Counted from the stretch's first letter, positions 17,742 to 27,557 are shown. The stretch is 64,000 nt of DNA from Celeribacter baekdonensis (GCF_003047105.1 NZ_CP028475.1:2418001-2482000); one strand, 5' to 3'. A program made the numbers and translations. Notes: a model not told the origin generated them from the letters alone.

Positions 17742-17780
17742 TAAAGCGTTCCGCCTTTCCCCTGTCTCAGGTTAAAGGCG
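17742..17780. repeat. hairpin repeat of the AAAGCGTTYCG type, copy 2
   Basis: After TAAAGCGTTCCG comes a nested hairpin: CGCCTTT (17752-17758) with AAAGGCG (17774-17780), and inside it CCTG with CAGG around TCT. The leading core is shared with the elements at 13.1 and 18.9 kb. Confidence 0.5.
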
Positions 17781-17835
17781 TGACGATTTAAGACTTTAAT
17801 AACCAAAGATCAGAGGCTCTTTGGGCCTCCCTCCC

Positions 17836-18858
17836 TTAGCCTTTTTTCAAAACCCGACGGCCCAGAAGCTCGGCAATTTGAACCGCGTTCAGAGCCGCGC
17901 CTTTGCGCAGGTTGTCAGAGACACACCACAGGTTGAGACCATTCTCGATGCTCACGTCCTGACGGATGCGCGAGATGAATGTGGCGTAATCGCCAACGCA
18001 TTCAACCGGAGTGACATAGCCACCATCTTCGCGCTTATCGACCACCAAAATCCCCGGCGCAACGCGCAGGATTTCGCGGGCTTCATCTTCGTCCAAGAAC
18101 TCTTCGGTCTCGATGTTGATCGATTCAGAATGGCCCACAAACACCGGCACACGCACACAGGTCGCGGTGACTTTGATCGACGTGTCCAAAATCTTTTTGG
18201 TCTCGGCAATCATTTTCCATTCTTCTTTGGTGTCGCCAGAATCCATGAACACATCAATGTGCGGGATCACGTTAAAGGCAATCTGCTTGGTGAATTTCGC
18301 CGCAGGACGTTCCTGGCCCGGCACATACATGCCCTTGGTTTGATCCCAAAGTTCGTCAATCCCGGCTTTGCCCGCACCAGACACCGATTGATAGGTAGAC
18401 ACAACAACGCGTTTGATTTTGGCGCGATCATGCAACGGCTTCAACGCCACAACCATCTGCGCGGTCGAGCAGTTCGGGTTGGCGATGATGTTTTTCTTGG
18501 CATAGCCCATCACCGCGTCCGGGTTCACTTCCGGCACGATCAACGGCACATCGGCGTCGTAGCGATAGAGCGACGAGTTGTCGATCACCACACAGCCCGC
18601 TTTTGCGGCTTTCGGCGCGTAGATTTTGGTCGCATCCGACCCAACGGCAAACAACGCCATGTCCCAGCCGGTGAAATCAAAGGTGTCGAGATCTTGGGTC
18701 TTGAGGGTCTTGTCGCCAAAGCTCACTTCGGTGCCGAGAGATTTACGCGATGCAAGAACCGCGATCTCATCCACAGGAAACTCGCGCTCGGCGAGGATGT
18801 TCAGCATTTCGCGGCCCACGTTGCCCGTGGCACCTGCGACGACGACTTTATAGCCCAT
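17836..18858 (-). CDS. asd: aspartate-semialdehyde dehydrogenase
   Basis: Asd reduces aspartyl-4-phosphate to aspartate semialdehyde with NADPH, the branch-point step to lysine, diaminopimelate, threonine and methionine. The NADP-binding GATGNVG is at residues 9-15. The catalytic Cys130 is in NPNCSTAQ. The segments STYQSVSGAGKAG and CVRVPVFVGHSESI are typical of the family. The length of 340 residues is normal. The gene is monocistronic, with a terminator after it and a hairpin repeat before it. Confidence 0.97.
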   Translation of the reverse strand: MGYKVVVAGATGNVGREMLNILAEREFPVDEIAVLASRKSLGTEVSFGDKTLKTQDLDTFDFTGWDMALFAVGSDATKIYAPKAAKAGCVVIDNSSLYRYDADVPLIVPEVNPDAVMGYAKKNIIANPNCSTAQMVVALKPLHDRAKIKRVVVSTYQSVSGAGKAGIDELWDQTKGMYVPGQERPAAKFTKQIAFNVIPHIDVFMDSGDTKEEWKMIAETKKILDTSIKVTATCVRVPVFVGHSESINIETEEFLDEDEAREILRVAPGILVVDKREDGGYVTPVECVGDYATFISRIRQDVSIENGLNLWCVSDNLRKGAALNAVQIAELLGRRVLKKG

Positions 18859-18880
18859 TTGGGTCTCCTCATCAGTCTAA

Positions 18881-18941
18881 AGCGTTTCAGCCTTCGGAGC
18901 GTTTCGACCAAAACCCGTGACTCCGGTTTTCTCGAAACGCT
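18881..18941. repeat. hairpin repeat of the AAAGCGTTTCG type, copy 3
   Basis: AGCGTTTCGA (18898-18907) pairs perfectly with TCGAAACGCT (18932-18941). Inside, AAAACC pairs with GGTTTT around CGTGACTCC. A second AAGCGTTTC core starts at 18880. It lies between asd and the KpsS-like gene. Confidence 0.65.
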
Positions 18942-18995
18942 ATAGGATGACTGGCGCGGAGCCTTACGCGAAAGGGCGTTTGGAGGAAAGAGGCT

Positions 18996-20132
18996 TTAGT
19001 GCTCTACGGCAGCCTTTGCCGCTATTATCCGCGTCATTGCGGCGTTTTGATCAATCTCGATGGTGCCACCGGGGCTTTCCGATACATGCGGGAAATGCAC
19101 CTGATCAAGATAATTCATAAATGTGGCCCGCAAAGCCGGATCAAAGGCGAGCGATTCCGCCTCCGCCATCGCCCGACGCAGCGCCATTTGATCCCCGGCC
19201 ACGCGCACCAAACCGGACAGCGCAAAAAAGGCTTCGCCCAACACGATCACTGGCTTGTCGTAGAAAAACGATTGTAGCCCAACCGAGGAGTTGATGGTGA
19301 TCACACCGCGGCTGGCGCGCACCTGTGCAAATGTGTCGGTTTGGTTGTCGACACGCAGCAGACCATGAGAGGCCGCCTCGGCACGGGCCAGCAGTTCGGC
19401 CAGAGAGGTCTTGGCTGAGGGGTGTTCTTTGATCCGAATGTGCCAGCCCTCTGGCAGGGCCTCAGAGGCCTCGGCCAACGCTGCAATCATCCCGTCAACG
19501 GACCCAACCCAACCGCCAAACATGGTGATTTGACTGTCATTGGGCACTTGCAGCGGGACAAAAAGAAACGGCTCGTCTGACAGATCAGCCTCCGCCTGTC
19601 CCACATCGGTGCGCCGCGACAGCCGCGCGGTGAGGTTGGCCCCCATCGCCCGCCAGTCATCACCCTGACGATCCGTGCGCCCCGCCGCCCATGCGGTGAA
19701 AAACCCCGGATCGCGCGGCACAGAGCCCAGCGCATTGACCCCTTTGGGATCAAGCTGCATCCGACCGGGAAAGGGCGCGAGTTCGCCATAAAGCCGTGGC
19801 ACCCCCGCATCGCGCGCGCCCTCCATGAACACCCGGCGAGAGCCGGTGATGCCATTCCAACACATCGCGATCCTGTCTGGGTGGCGGGTGAAATAACGTC
19901 GCGCGCCATTGTATTGCGCCCAGATCAGGCGAAATTTCAACATCCGCACCAGCCCGCTTTTGGGCCGACGTTTGGCCACGGCCATCGCCGCCTTGGCGCG
20001 CGCGTCACTTTCGGGAAAGCCCTGAAACGACAGCGGGATCAATGGCAAAGCCATGCCACCCCCCGCCGCCTTGGCGACAGATGCAAAGAAGCTGTCCTTT
20101 TTGGTCGACCAACCTTTGAGATATGCGATCAT
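18996..20132 (-). CDS. KpsS/KpsC-like capsular polysaccharide synthesis protein
   Basis: The 378-residue protein has the Capsule_synth pattern: a central FLFVPLQVPNDSQI strand, GWHIRIKEHPSAK, and the late VITINSSVGLQSFFYDKPVIVLGEAFF segment in which the conserved Ser and Glu sit. KpsS and KpsC make the beta-Kdo linker between capsule and phospholipid anchor, and related proteins process other surface glycans. There is no signal peptide, so it acts at the cytoplasmic face of the inner membrane. It stands apart from other capsule genes here, which is unusual, since kps genes are normally clustered. The start at 20132 gives a normal N-terminus. Confidence 0.8.
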   Translation of the reverse strand: MIAYLKGWSTKKDSFFASVAKAAGGGMALPLIPLSFQGFPESDARAKAAMAVAKRRPKSGLVRMLKFRLIWAQYNGARRYFTRHPDRIAMCWNGITGSRRVFMEGARDAGVPRLYGELAPFPGRMQLDPKGVNALGSVPRDPGFFTAWAAGRTDRQGDDWRAMGANLTARLSRRTDVGQAEADLSDEPFLFVPLQVPNDSQITMFGGWVGSVDGMIAALAEASEALPEGWHIRIKEHPSAKTSLAELLARAEAASHGLLRVDNQTDTFAQVRASRGVITINSSVGLQSFFYDKPVIVLGEAFFALSGLVRVAGDQMALRRAMAEAESLAFDPALRATFMNYLDQVHFPHVSESPGGTIEIDQNAAMTRIIAAKAAVEH

Positions 20133-20213
20133 CGCGGGGATGCCTCCAGATCAAGCCTCGGTGCCACAGGGGCACCACTGTCTTAGGACAGCCGCCCCAC
20201 CGTCACAAGGCGG

Positions 20214-21407
20214 CTATCGGGGATCGCGCGCGCCAAAGACATAGACCGCAAGGCCCATCACCAGCGTAACGGCGAAGAACCCAAAGACAATGCTATAGGA
20301 CGTCGTCATAGCGCCCTCATCCCCCATCTGCGCGGCAAACAGCCGGGCCGAAGCGATCTGTGACAGGCCAACCCCGCCAATCGAGAACAGGTTGATCAAT
20401 GTCACCCCGCGCCCGACCAGTTCCGGTGGCAACAGCGTGCGACCATGATTCATGATTTGCGGATAATTGGAGGAGAAAAACCCGACAAGCGCGAACAAGA
20501 CAATGGCCACTGTCACCGTGGCATCACCAAAGCCCCACCACAGCATCACCAAGGGCACAAGCGTCAGCGCGGCGCTGCCGCCGACGATCCATTTGTGGCT
20601 TTTGATCAGCCGATCCATCGGGCCAAAAGCAAGGCTGCCAATGATCATCGCGAGCGCCATGACGAGCGTCCCCGTGCCAACCTGTGCCGGGCTCAACCCA
20701 TGCACATCGGACAAATAGCCGCCAATCCAACTGCCACGTAACCCGCCGCCGGGAGCGTAGGCGACCATCGCAATCAACAAGATCGGGTAAAGCGCGCGCA
20801 ATTTCAACAAATCGCGCATTCCTTTGCGCGGGCCCTCACTGGTGTGCTCAAGGCGAGGCGGATCTTGGACAAAGCGATAAAGTGCGCCAGCAATCAGTAG
20901 CGTCAAAGCGGCCAAAGCCAGCAACGTCCCGCGCCACCCCAGCTGCTCCATCGACCATGTCAAAGGCGTTGCCGCCGCAACATTCCCCAAAGAGCCGATT
21001 CCAAGCACGAGTCCCGCCAAGGTCCCAAAGCGCGCAGGCGGCGCAGTACGAGCAATGATGTAGAGCGAAGTCATCAACACAGGCGAACACCCGACACCGA
21101 TCAACATCATCGCCACGCTGACCCCCAACGGCCCCTGTGCCATCGCAAACACAATCGCCCCCAAGCCGCCGCCAAACGCCAAAAGCGTCATCGCCGTGGC
21201 TTTGGGGGAGCGATGGTCCAACAACCACCCCACGGGAATTTGCATTGCCGCAAAAGTGAGAAACCACAGGCCCAAAGCCGTCGACGTGTCATCCGCACCC
21301 AATCCAATTTCGAGCTTTAAGACGGGCCCAAACACCGCAAGACAAGCCCGATAAAATTGACTGAGCCCGTAGGCCAACACGAGCCAAAAAATGCCTTTGA
21401 CCATCAT
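20214..21407 (-). CDS. MFS transporter
   Basis: Twelve hydrophobic segments in 397 residues and the WLLDHRSPKA loop after the second helix identify a major facilitator. The pattern GWRGTLLALAALTLLIAG and the C-terminal half FGPMDRLIKSHK are consistent with organic-anion or nitrate/nitrite-like subgroups, but the substrate cannot be told. The protein starts with two Met; I kept the first. It lies 81 bp upstream of the KpsS-like gene on the same strand, so co-transcription is possible. Confidence 0.85.
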   Translation of the reverse strand: MMVKGIFWLVLAYGLSQFYRACLAVFGPVLKLEIGLGADDTSTALGLWFLTFAAMQIPVGWLLDHRSPKATAMTLLAFGGGLGAIVFAMAQGPLGVSVAMMLIGVGCSPVLMTSLYIIARTAPPARFGTLAGLVLGIGSLGNVAAATPLTWSMEQLGWRGTLLALAALTLLIAGALYRFVQDPPRLEHTSEGPRKGMRDLLKLRALYPILLIAMVAYAPGGGLRGSWIGGYLSDVHGLSPAQVGTGTLVMALAMIIGSLAFGPMDRLIKSHKWIVGGSAALTLVPLVMLWWGFGDATVTVAIVLFALVGFFSSNYPQIMNHGRTLLPPELVGRGVTLINLFSIGGVGLSQIASARLFAAQMGDEGAMTTSYSIVFGFFAVTLVMGLAVYVFGARDPR

Positions 21408-21654
21408 CCCCTCCCAAAAGATTCTTACGCCAATCCAACGGGATTCGGCTTAGCCAGCCCATGAAAGGGATCTGTATGTCCTAGAATTTTTTTCCGCCCC
21501 AACAAGTGAGCTGAAATCAACACGATCTTAGCCTTTTTGTTGCGAAACCTATCCTATCTCAAGATTTAGGGTTTCCCGAACCAAGAGACTATGCGAAATT
21601 TAAACTGAACTTGGCTAAGAATCCGAGTAATATATCGTAACGGAGATACGTATT

Positions 21655-21852
21655 ATGAAAAATGTTGTCCTCGCCTCTGCGCTCGTGATCGCAACCGCAT
21701 CTGCTTCTGTAGCTGGTGGTTACGAACAGCCTGAAATGACCCCTACCGTGGTTGTTGACCAAGGCTCCAGCTCTTCCGCTGGTTCCATGGGTGGTAGCGC
21801 CCTTTTGCTTCTGCTCGGTGCTGCTGCGCTCGCAGTTGCTCTCGACTCCTAA
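21655..21852 (+). CDS. small exported or membrane-anchored Ser/Gly-rich protein
   Basis: The 65-residue product has a clean signal peptide (residues 1-20, ending SASVAGG), a short linker MTPTVVVDQ, a Ser/Gly stretch SSSSAGSMGGS and a C-terminal hydrophobic segment LLLLLGAAALAVAL. Similar short proteins recur in Rhodobacteraceae without known function. GGAG precedes the ATG and a strong terminator follows the stop, so it is an independent and probably well-expressed gene. It converges on yjbF, and the Ser/Gly-rich composition recalls YjbE of the E. coli yjbEFGH operon, a weak comparison. Confidence 0.75.
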   Translation: MKNVVLASALVIATASASVAGGYEQPEMTPTVVVDQGSSSSAGSMGGSALLLLLGAAALAVALDS

Positions 21853-21875
21853 GTCCATAAAATTTTTGAATTTTG

Positions 21876-21908
21876 AAACGGCGGCCAACTGGCCGCCGTT
21901 TTGCTTTT
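21876..21908 (+). terminator. intrinsic terminator of the 65-residue gene
   Basis: AAACGGCGGCC (21876-21886) pairs perfectly with GGCCGCCGTTT (21891-21901) around AACT, followed by a T-rich tail. Confidence 0.9.
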
Positions 21909-21962
21909 AAATTCAACTGTGAGCGACCTATTCTGAGCGGGACATGAGCGGCGATGGCGCGC

Positions 21963-22670
21963 TCATCTCAGGCGACGAAACACCAACTGGCCGATCTCGA
22001 CACTGGCCCATTGCACCGATTGCACCATGCGGCCGCCTGCATCAATCCAATAGGTGTTGGCAAAAGAAAATCCGCCCGTCGCGGTCTGACACGTCTCGCG
22101 CACAACGCGAGCAGAGGTCGAAATCTCGCCCGACGTCACGGATTGGGTTTCCCCCGGAATGATCGCGCATGTCATTGTCAAACGCGTCGTGCGCTCCAAC
22201 CCGTCCAGAAAGCGGTAAGTTTTTGTTACGGTCCCGGCCTGTTTCGTACGGATCAGCCGCACAGCCCCGCCGTCCTCCACAGACATCAAATCATTGCCAA
22301 ATCCACGGGTGGCCGTCAGCATGCCGCGGTCAAGGCTCGTGGTTTTGCGATCCGCCCCAACCCAAGTGACCACAGAGCCGTTTTGCCCGTAGATCGAAGT
22401 CACCGCATAGGCGCTGGTTTTTTCTTGCATCACAAATTGCAGCGGAACCCCTGGGATTTCCTTCATGGTGGTCTCAATCGACACGCGCGGATCGACCGGG
22501 GGCGCAGCTTTACCCTTGCCGCCCAGCTTCCCCACAGCCATGGACGAGAGATCTTTGATCGTTGCGCTGGCCCGTTTGGCAGACTGGTCATTGCCACAGC
22601 CCATCAGAGCAAACGACACCCCGAGCGCGGCCAATGCCGCCGTGAGACGTATCCTCTTGCGCTGTGTCAT
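21963..22670 (-). CDS. yjbF: YjbF-family outer-membrane lipoprotein
   Basis: The protein of 235 residues starts at 22670, overlapping the yjbH stop by 4 bp. Its signal sequence ends in the lipobox LMGC, with lipidated Cys25. The mature part (VVTWVGADRKTTSLDRGMLTATRGFG and the RFLDGLERTTRLTMTC stretch) matches the YjbF/GfcB lipoprotein family. Such proteins act with a YjbH-type beta-barrel in export or modification of exopolysaccharide. It closes the polysaccharide block of this region. Confidence 0.88.
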   Translation of the reverse strand: MTQRKRIRLTAALAALGVSFALMGCGNDQSAKRASATIKDLSSMAVGKLGGKGKAAPPVDPRVSIETTMKEIPGVPLQFVMQEKTSAYAVTSIYGQNGSVVTWVGADRKTTSLDRGMLTATRGFGNDLMSVEDGGAVRLIRTKQAGTVTKTYRFLDGLERTTRLTMTCAIIPGETQSVTSGEISTSARVVRETCQTATGGFSFANTYWIDAGGRMVQSVQWASVEIGQLVFRRLR

Positions 22671-24817
22671 CTCCAGTACCGCCCCCAACGGTCTTCGATC
22701 TCTGGCTGTTGGGTGCCGCGGATACGATCATAGAGCCGCCCCTGCACATTCAGGCGCGCGCCGCCATCGCGGGTGAGCGATTGCAACAGGAAATCATTGT
22801 GTTCGGTGGTTGGTGTCCCGAGAAACCAATCAGAGGGCATAGAAATCCGAATGCCCTTGTCAAAAGAGCCTTCGCCAAAGTCATCAAAGGGCACATCAGT
22901 CAAAGTCGCATAGGCCCCAACCCGCCAGCCATTGTTGAATTCTCGATCAAGGGAAAAAGTCGCCCCCCAATCGCCAGCCAGATAACGGCCCATATCCACC
23001 TGACCGTGGAAGCCATTGCCGATGTCGTAATACCCGGACACGTGACCCGTCACGATGTCGTAGTCGCCAAAGCCAAACAGGTCATCGAAGTCGCGTTTGA
23101 GCGCATAGTTGATCTCGGCACCCAGAGCCAATCGACTGGCGGATTTTTTCCAAAGCACCTCACCGGACACACCACCATACATGCGCTCAAGATAGCCGAC
23201 AGAGGCGCGGGTAAAGATGTTTTCAACCGGGTGACCATACCAATTGGCTGTCAGATTTTCGAGCTGCACCTGATTGGAGTAATACGGTGCCTCAGAGCGC
23301 ACTGGCGGCAAAGTGGTGTCATCAACACTAACATCTTCATCGGCGATATTGCCGCTCAACCGCACCGAGGTTGAAGCCCGCAAAGACAGCCCCGGCATCA
23401 GCTCATAATTGACCTTGCCACGCAGACCGATGTCAGCACGCAATGGGCTTTCGGGATCAAAAACGGAGGCCGTCACATAGGGTGACACAGACCACTGCAG
23501 GCGGGGATAAACATCCTCAAGCCGCACCAGAGGATCGGAAGGCAAAGCACGGGGATCGGCAAATTGTGTCACGGCCAGCATCTCGCCAGCCGGTTCAAAT
23601 TCAAGCCGCTCGACACCCGTGCGCGGGACGATGGTCGATTGTGTGGGCACGCCCTCGACCACTTCGGTCATCACAAAGGTTTCGACCGACGGCGGAAAGG
23701 CCCGCGACATCAGGCGCGACAGGCGGCCAAGCGCCTCGGCGCGAGCGGCAAAACGCGTGTTGTTAAATCGAACCTCGGCGCGCGTTGCGCTCAAAGACAT
23801 AGCTTCAAGCTCAAGCCCCTCATTGGCCATCGCCTCCGCCAACGCTTTGCGGATCGCAGGGGCGTCTTTACCATCCTCGATCCATGCCCCCGACCACCCA
23901 AGCGCATCGGCCGAGCGGCTCGGACGTTGCATCACCGGGATCGGCGCACTTTCAAGCCCGCCTTTCACCCCTGGGGATTTCGGGTTGAGAAACCCGGTGA
24001 TCCCAAACCCGAACATGTCGCCATAGAGATAAGAGGCGGTGGCAGTGATTTTGGGGGTGATGTGGTAGCTCAGACCAACGTTGAAAGGCGAACGATGCGT
24101 AACGATGCCGCGATCCGTTTCGGCCAGATAGGCGTCGGAAGAATATTCCGCCAAAACGGTCATCTTGTCACTGAGATCATAGCTCAACCCGCCAAACACT
24201 CCAACAGGACCACGAAACCATTGATCAAAATTAGGTGTGCCGCCCGTGTCCAGGAGGTCACCATCGCGCGTGCCGATAGAGAAACCAAGGTCATTTTGCG
24301 TCGCCAAACGGCCCCAACCAAGCCCCCCGGTCACGCGCAAGCGCTCGCCCACGGATTTGGTGGCCACAATATACTCGCTGCCCAAAAGACTTGTGCCCAT
24401 CAGATCGCGTAGACCGATGGCCACGGCGGGGCGATAGGTGCCCTCGTCAAAAAACTGATAGCTGAGATCAAAGGTGCGATCCCAATAGACGTCGAATTCA
24501 TCGCTCAGATTGTCTGTGCCGCTGTAGCTGAGGCTGCCAGACAGGCGCGGCAAAATTTGAAAGGCCAAGGTGGTGCGGCGGACGGGACCAAACCGGGTGT
24601 GCGACAGGCTCAGTTGCCCATCTGGCGCCGTCTCTGCCGTGGGCATGTCCAAAAGGCCTGCGGAGCCATAAAGGCCAAAGCGAGAGGTGTGCAGATCCTC
24701 AGCCACCGTCGGCATGCCCAAAGTAAGCGTCACAATGCCACCGAGTGTCGCCCAACGCGCGCCCTTAGCCATCAGGCTTTTGGCCGTCTCCCGTCCCTGC
24801 ATGCTCCTGATACTCAC
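22667..24817 (-). CDS. yjbH: YjbH-family outer-membrane beta-barrel protein
   Basis: The 716-residue product opens with a signal peptide and the family motif FGLYGSAGLLDMPTAETAPDGQL. Alternating beta-strands then fill most of the length (FQILPRLSGSLSYSG, YDIGNGFHGQVDMGRYLAGDWG). It matches YjbH/GfcD proteins, predicted outer-membrane proteins of exopolysaccharide operons. The start could be the GTG at 24817 or the ATG at 24802 or 24772; the last would give the most compact signal peptide. It overlaps yjbF downstream. Confidence 0.88.
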   Translation of the reverse strand: MSIRSMQGRETAKSLMAKGARWATLGGIVTLTLGMPTVAEDLHTSRFGLYGSAGLLDMPTAETAPDGQLSLSHTRFGPVRRTTLAFQILPRLSGSLSYSGTDNLSDEFDVYWDRTFDLSYQFFDEGTYRPAVAIGLRDLMGTSLLGSEYIVATKSVGERLRVTGGLGWGRLATQNDLGFSIGTRDGDLLDTGGTPNFDQWFRGPVGVFGGLSYDLSDKMTVLAEYSSDAYLAETDRGIVTHRSPFNVGLSYHITPKITATASYLYGDMFGFGITGFLNPKSPGVKGGLESAPIPVMQRPSRSADALGWSGAWIEDGKDAPAIRKALAEAMANEGLELEAMSLSATRAEVRFNNTRFAARAEALGRLSRLMSRAFPPSVETFVMTEVVEGVPTQSTIVPRTGVERLEFEPAGEMLAVTQFADPRALPSDPLVRLEDVYPRLQWSVSPYVTASVFDPESPLRADIGLRGKVNYELMPGLSLRASTSVRLSGNIADEDVSVDDTTLPPVRSEAPYYSNQVQLENLTANWYGHPVENIFTRASVGYLERMYGGVSGEVLWKKSASRLALGAEINYALKRDFDDLFGFGDYDIVTGHVSGYYDIGNGFHGQVDMGRYLAGDWGATFSLDREFNNGWRVGAYATLTDVPFDDFGEGSFDKGIRISMPSDWFLGTPTTEHNDFLLQSLTRDGGARLNVQGRLYDRIRGTQQPEIEDRWGRYWR

Positions 24818-24937
24818 CTTATGCCCCGTTTTTTACACACCATATCAGAATTAAACCGATGGCCTAGCCCGTATGCGATCCGCATGATCTGATGGAACAC
24901 GGTCACACGCGGGTGATTGCCATGACCACAAGCAGGA

Positions 24938-26811
24938 TCACGCTTTGAGCGGCATTTGCGTTGACGTATAGCCGTCTACACGTTCCATCGCCACTTTGCG
25001 CAGTTTTTCGGGGTCCGCCCCCTCGATTGCGGCCTGAACCTCGCGCAACATCCCCGCAATCTGAATTTCGCTCAAATGCGCTTCCTCGGCACGCAAAATT
25101 TTCGGATGCGGTGTTTTACAAAGGCTATCTGCATCCACAAATAGCTCCTCATAAAGTTTTTCTCCCGGACGAAGGCCCGTGATTTTAATCTCGATATCCC
25201 CCTCTCCGGTGACCGGGTCTTTGACACGGCGACCTGAAAGGTGGATCAATTTGCGTGCGAGAGCGATGATCTTTTGCGGCTTTCCCATATCCAAAACAAA
25301 GACGTCGCCGCCCTCGGCATAGGCTCCGGCCAAAAGCACAAGACGCGCCGCCTCAGACACCGCCATAAAATAGCGGCTCATCTCTGGATGCGTCACAGTC
25401 ACGGGACCACCCGCCTCGATTTGCGACTGGAACAGCGGCAAGACAGACCCGGACGAGCCCAACACATTGCCAAACCGCACCATCGCAAATTTGGTCTCCG
25501 CTGCTCTGGTTTGAACATCCTGCACAATCAATTCCGCCAAACGCTTTGTCGCGCCCATCACGCTGGTCGGGCGGACAGCCTTATCTGTCGACACAAGGAT
25601 AAACCGTTCTATGCCCGCAGCCACAGCGGCATCAGCCAATATTTTGGTCCCCAAAATATTATTTCGCGCGCCCTCAAGCTCATTTCCCTCAACCAAGGGC
25701 ACATGTTTGTACGCAGCCGCATGAAGAATGATCTCAACCTTTTCGGCGTCAATCACTTGGCGCAACCGCACCGGGTCGGTCACGGACCCAAGGCGGGAAC
25801 ATATTTCAACAGAACCAACCTCAGTCCGTTTGATCAGATCAAGATCGGCCACGTAAAGATTGTATTCGCTTTGCTCAAACAAGACGATTTTGGCGGGGCG
25901 GCACGCAATCAATTGGCGGCACAATTCAGAGCCAATAGACCCCCCGCCCCAGTGACCATCACAACGCGTCCGGCGTAGCTTTTGGCCACCTCCGGGGTCT
26001 CAAGATCAACTTTATTGCGCCCAAGAATTTCATCAGGATCGACAGTGCGCAATCTTTCATTACCCCGGTCCAACAAATCAATGAAGGAGGGCAAAATTTG
26101 TACGTCAATATCGGCGCGAATACACATGTCGACAATCGCTTGCTGTCGCGCTTTGGCACTCTCAGGCAAGGCTATGATCAGCTTCGAAATTGATTGGCGA
26201 AACATATTGGCAATCAAATCTTTCGGCGGGCAAACAGGTATGCCGCCCATTTCCATCCCATGCATCGTGGGATTGTCATCGAAAAACGCAACGGGACGCA
26301 TGTCAGACGACTGTCTCAACGCCGAAGCCAATTGAATCCCGGCGGGGCCCGCACCGAACACGGCAACCGTTTGGCGTTTGTGTAAATGTTCCCGAAGCCA
26401 ACCAAACACTGAAACCGCAACAGCGCGCGCGCCCACCATCCCGGCAAAGGAAAACACCCCAAAAGTCAGGGAAAGAGCCAGCGCATGCGGCACCTCGAGA
26501 CCAAAAGAAACGATCATCAGACACAGCATGATCGCGAGGTTGGCGCGAGCAATATTAAGCACGTCGCCGGAGCCTAACATCACAAGTTTGATCCGCTGAA
26601 GCCGGAAGGCCATGATCAGCGCAGACAGCCCCACAGTGAGGTAAAGCCAAAATATGCCAGGATAGGACACGGGGAAATCCACCCCAAAGAGCATGAAATG
26701 TGTTGCTGTGAGGGCAACGAATAAAACCCCGATGTCGTTTGCCATCAAAACGGAGCGCACAACACGCACAGGCAAGGAGGTCAGGCCAGTAATGAGTACT
26801 TTTTTGTACAC
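24938..26811 (-). CDS. CapD/FlaA1-type nucleotide-sugar epimerase/dehydratase, split by a frameshift
   Basis: The N-terminal part (26811 to about 25940) has four membrane helices and a CoA-binding-like Rossmann segment VAVFGAGPAGIQLASALRQ. The frame ends just after VTGAGG, where family members continue SIGSELCRQ. That continuation is in another frame and runs to 24938 with AAAYKHVPLVE, STDKAVRPTSVMGATKR and RFGNVLGSSGSVLP. A run of six C at 25940-25945 (G on the coding strand) needs one more base, which gives an intact 624-residue protein. These membrane dehydratases make deoxy-amino sugars for surface glycans. If real, the break removes the NAD-binding glycine loop. Confidence 0.85.
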
Positions 26812-26921
26812 GCGTTCACTCGCTTTAAAAGTGTATTCCCCCGCCTACCTCGCAAAAAGCATAGGCTTGGGAAAGAGCGCAAATCCACAAAAACAAAACT
26901 ATATGCAAAAAAGTCCCAGAT

Positions 26922-26942
26922 TGGGCGGCGAAGAACCGCCCA
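26922..26942 (-). terminator. hairpin terminator after the sugar transferase gene
   Basis: TGGGCGG (26922-26928) pairs with CCGCCCA (26936-26942). On the minus strand a T6 tract follows about 10 bp later. It separates the sugar transferase gene from the CapD-like gene. Confidence 0.55.
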
Positions 26943-26945
26943 GGG

Positions 26946-27557
26946 TTATCGCCGACGCAGGACCGAAGCACAGGTCAGCACAAGGATTTTCATATCAAAA
27001 CACACAGACTGGTGTGTTTGATAGATCATATCCAAACGCGCCTTTCGTGGCACGCACCGGCGCGCATAGACGTGGTCCGTTTGCTCTGCACTGACGCATT
27101 TGGACAAAAGGCTTTCCTCATGCGCGTGAAAATACAAACTCGCCAGCCCCGTCACGCCGGGGCGATTGTGTAGGACATTTGCGTAGAGATCGGGAAAGCG
27201 CTCAACATAGATTCTCAGCGGCGGCCGCGGACCGACAAAGGACATATCCCCGCGCAGAATGTTCCAAAGCTGCGGCAGCTCATCCATCCGGGTTTTTCTC
27301 AGAAAGCGGCCGGTCTTTGTCACGCGCGCTGTCTTATCGCCGCCGGATACTCCGCCGTCATTCTGCGCCACAGTCATGGTGCGAAATTTGATCAGTTGAA
27401 ACCCGGTGTCTGCGGTTTTCATCCGTTCAGACGCATAAAAAATCGGTGCCCCGTCTTGGGTCAGGATCAAAAGCGCCACGACCACAAAGACAGGCCAAAG
27501 CAGAGCCGCCAAAACAAGTGCAAATATAATGTCAAAAAGCCGCTTTCGCCCTGTCAT
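26946..27557 (-). CDS. initiating sugar transferase (polyprenyl-phosphate hexose-1-phosphate transferase)
   Basis: The protein of 203 residues has one N-terminal membrane helix (RKRLFDIIFALVLAALLWPV) and the catalytic domain of the WcaJ/PglC family: LIKFRTMTV, the DELPQLWNILRGDMSFVGPRPP motif and RPGVTGLASLY. It transfers a sugar phosphate to undecaprenyl phosphate, starting assembly of a surface polysaccharide. The start at 27557 overlaps the stop of the epimerase gene by 4 bp, so they are coupled. It is shorter than WcaJ and similar in size to PglC-type enzymes. Confidence 0.9.
   Translation of the reverse strand: MTGRKRLFDIIFALVLAALLWPVFVVVALLILTQDGAPIFYASERMKTADTGFQLIKFRTMTVAQNDGGVSGGDKTARVTKTGRFLRKTRMDELPQLWNILRGDMSFVGPRPPLRIYVERFPDLYANVLHNRPGVTGLASLYFHAHEESLLSKCVSAEQTDHVYARRCVPRKARLDMIYQTHQSVCFDMKILVLTCASVLRRR

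Larger units (their letters stand above)
17428..17835. other. 408-bp AT-rich intergenic region
   Basis: Positions 17507-17600 are strikingly AT-rich compared with the rest of the window, with A and T tracts and a 12-bp palindrome AACTTTAAAGTT at 17513-17524. This is probably the promoter region of the 65-residue gene. The right part holds the asd terminator and a hairpin repeat. No gene is evident. Confidence 0.55.

Noticed and set aside
17821..18945. 374-codon open frame on the plus strand
   Set aside because: Antisense to asd, low-complexity His/Arg composition, and no ribosome site.
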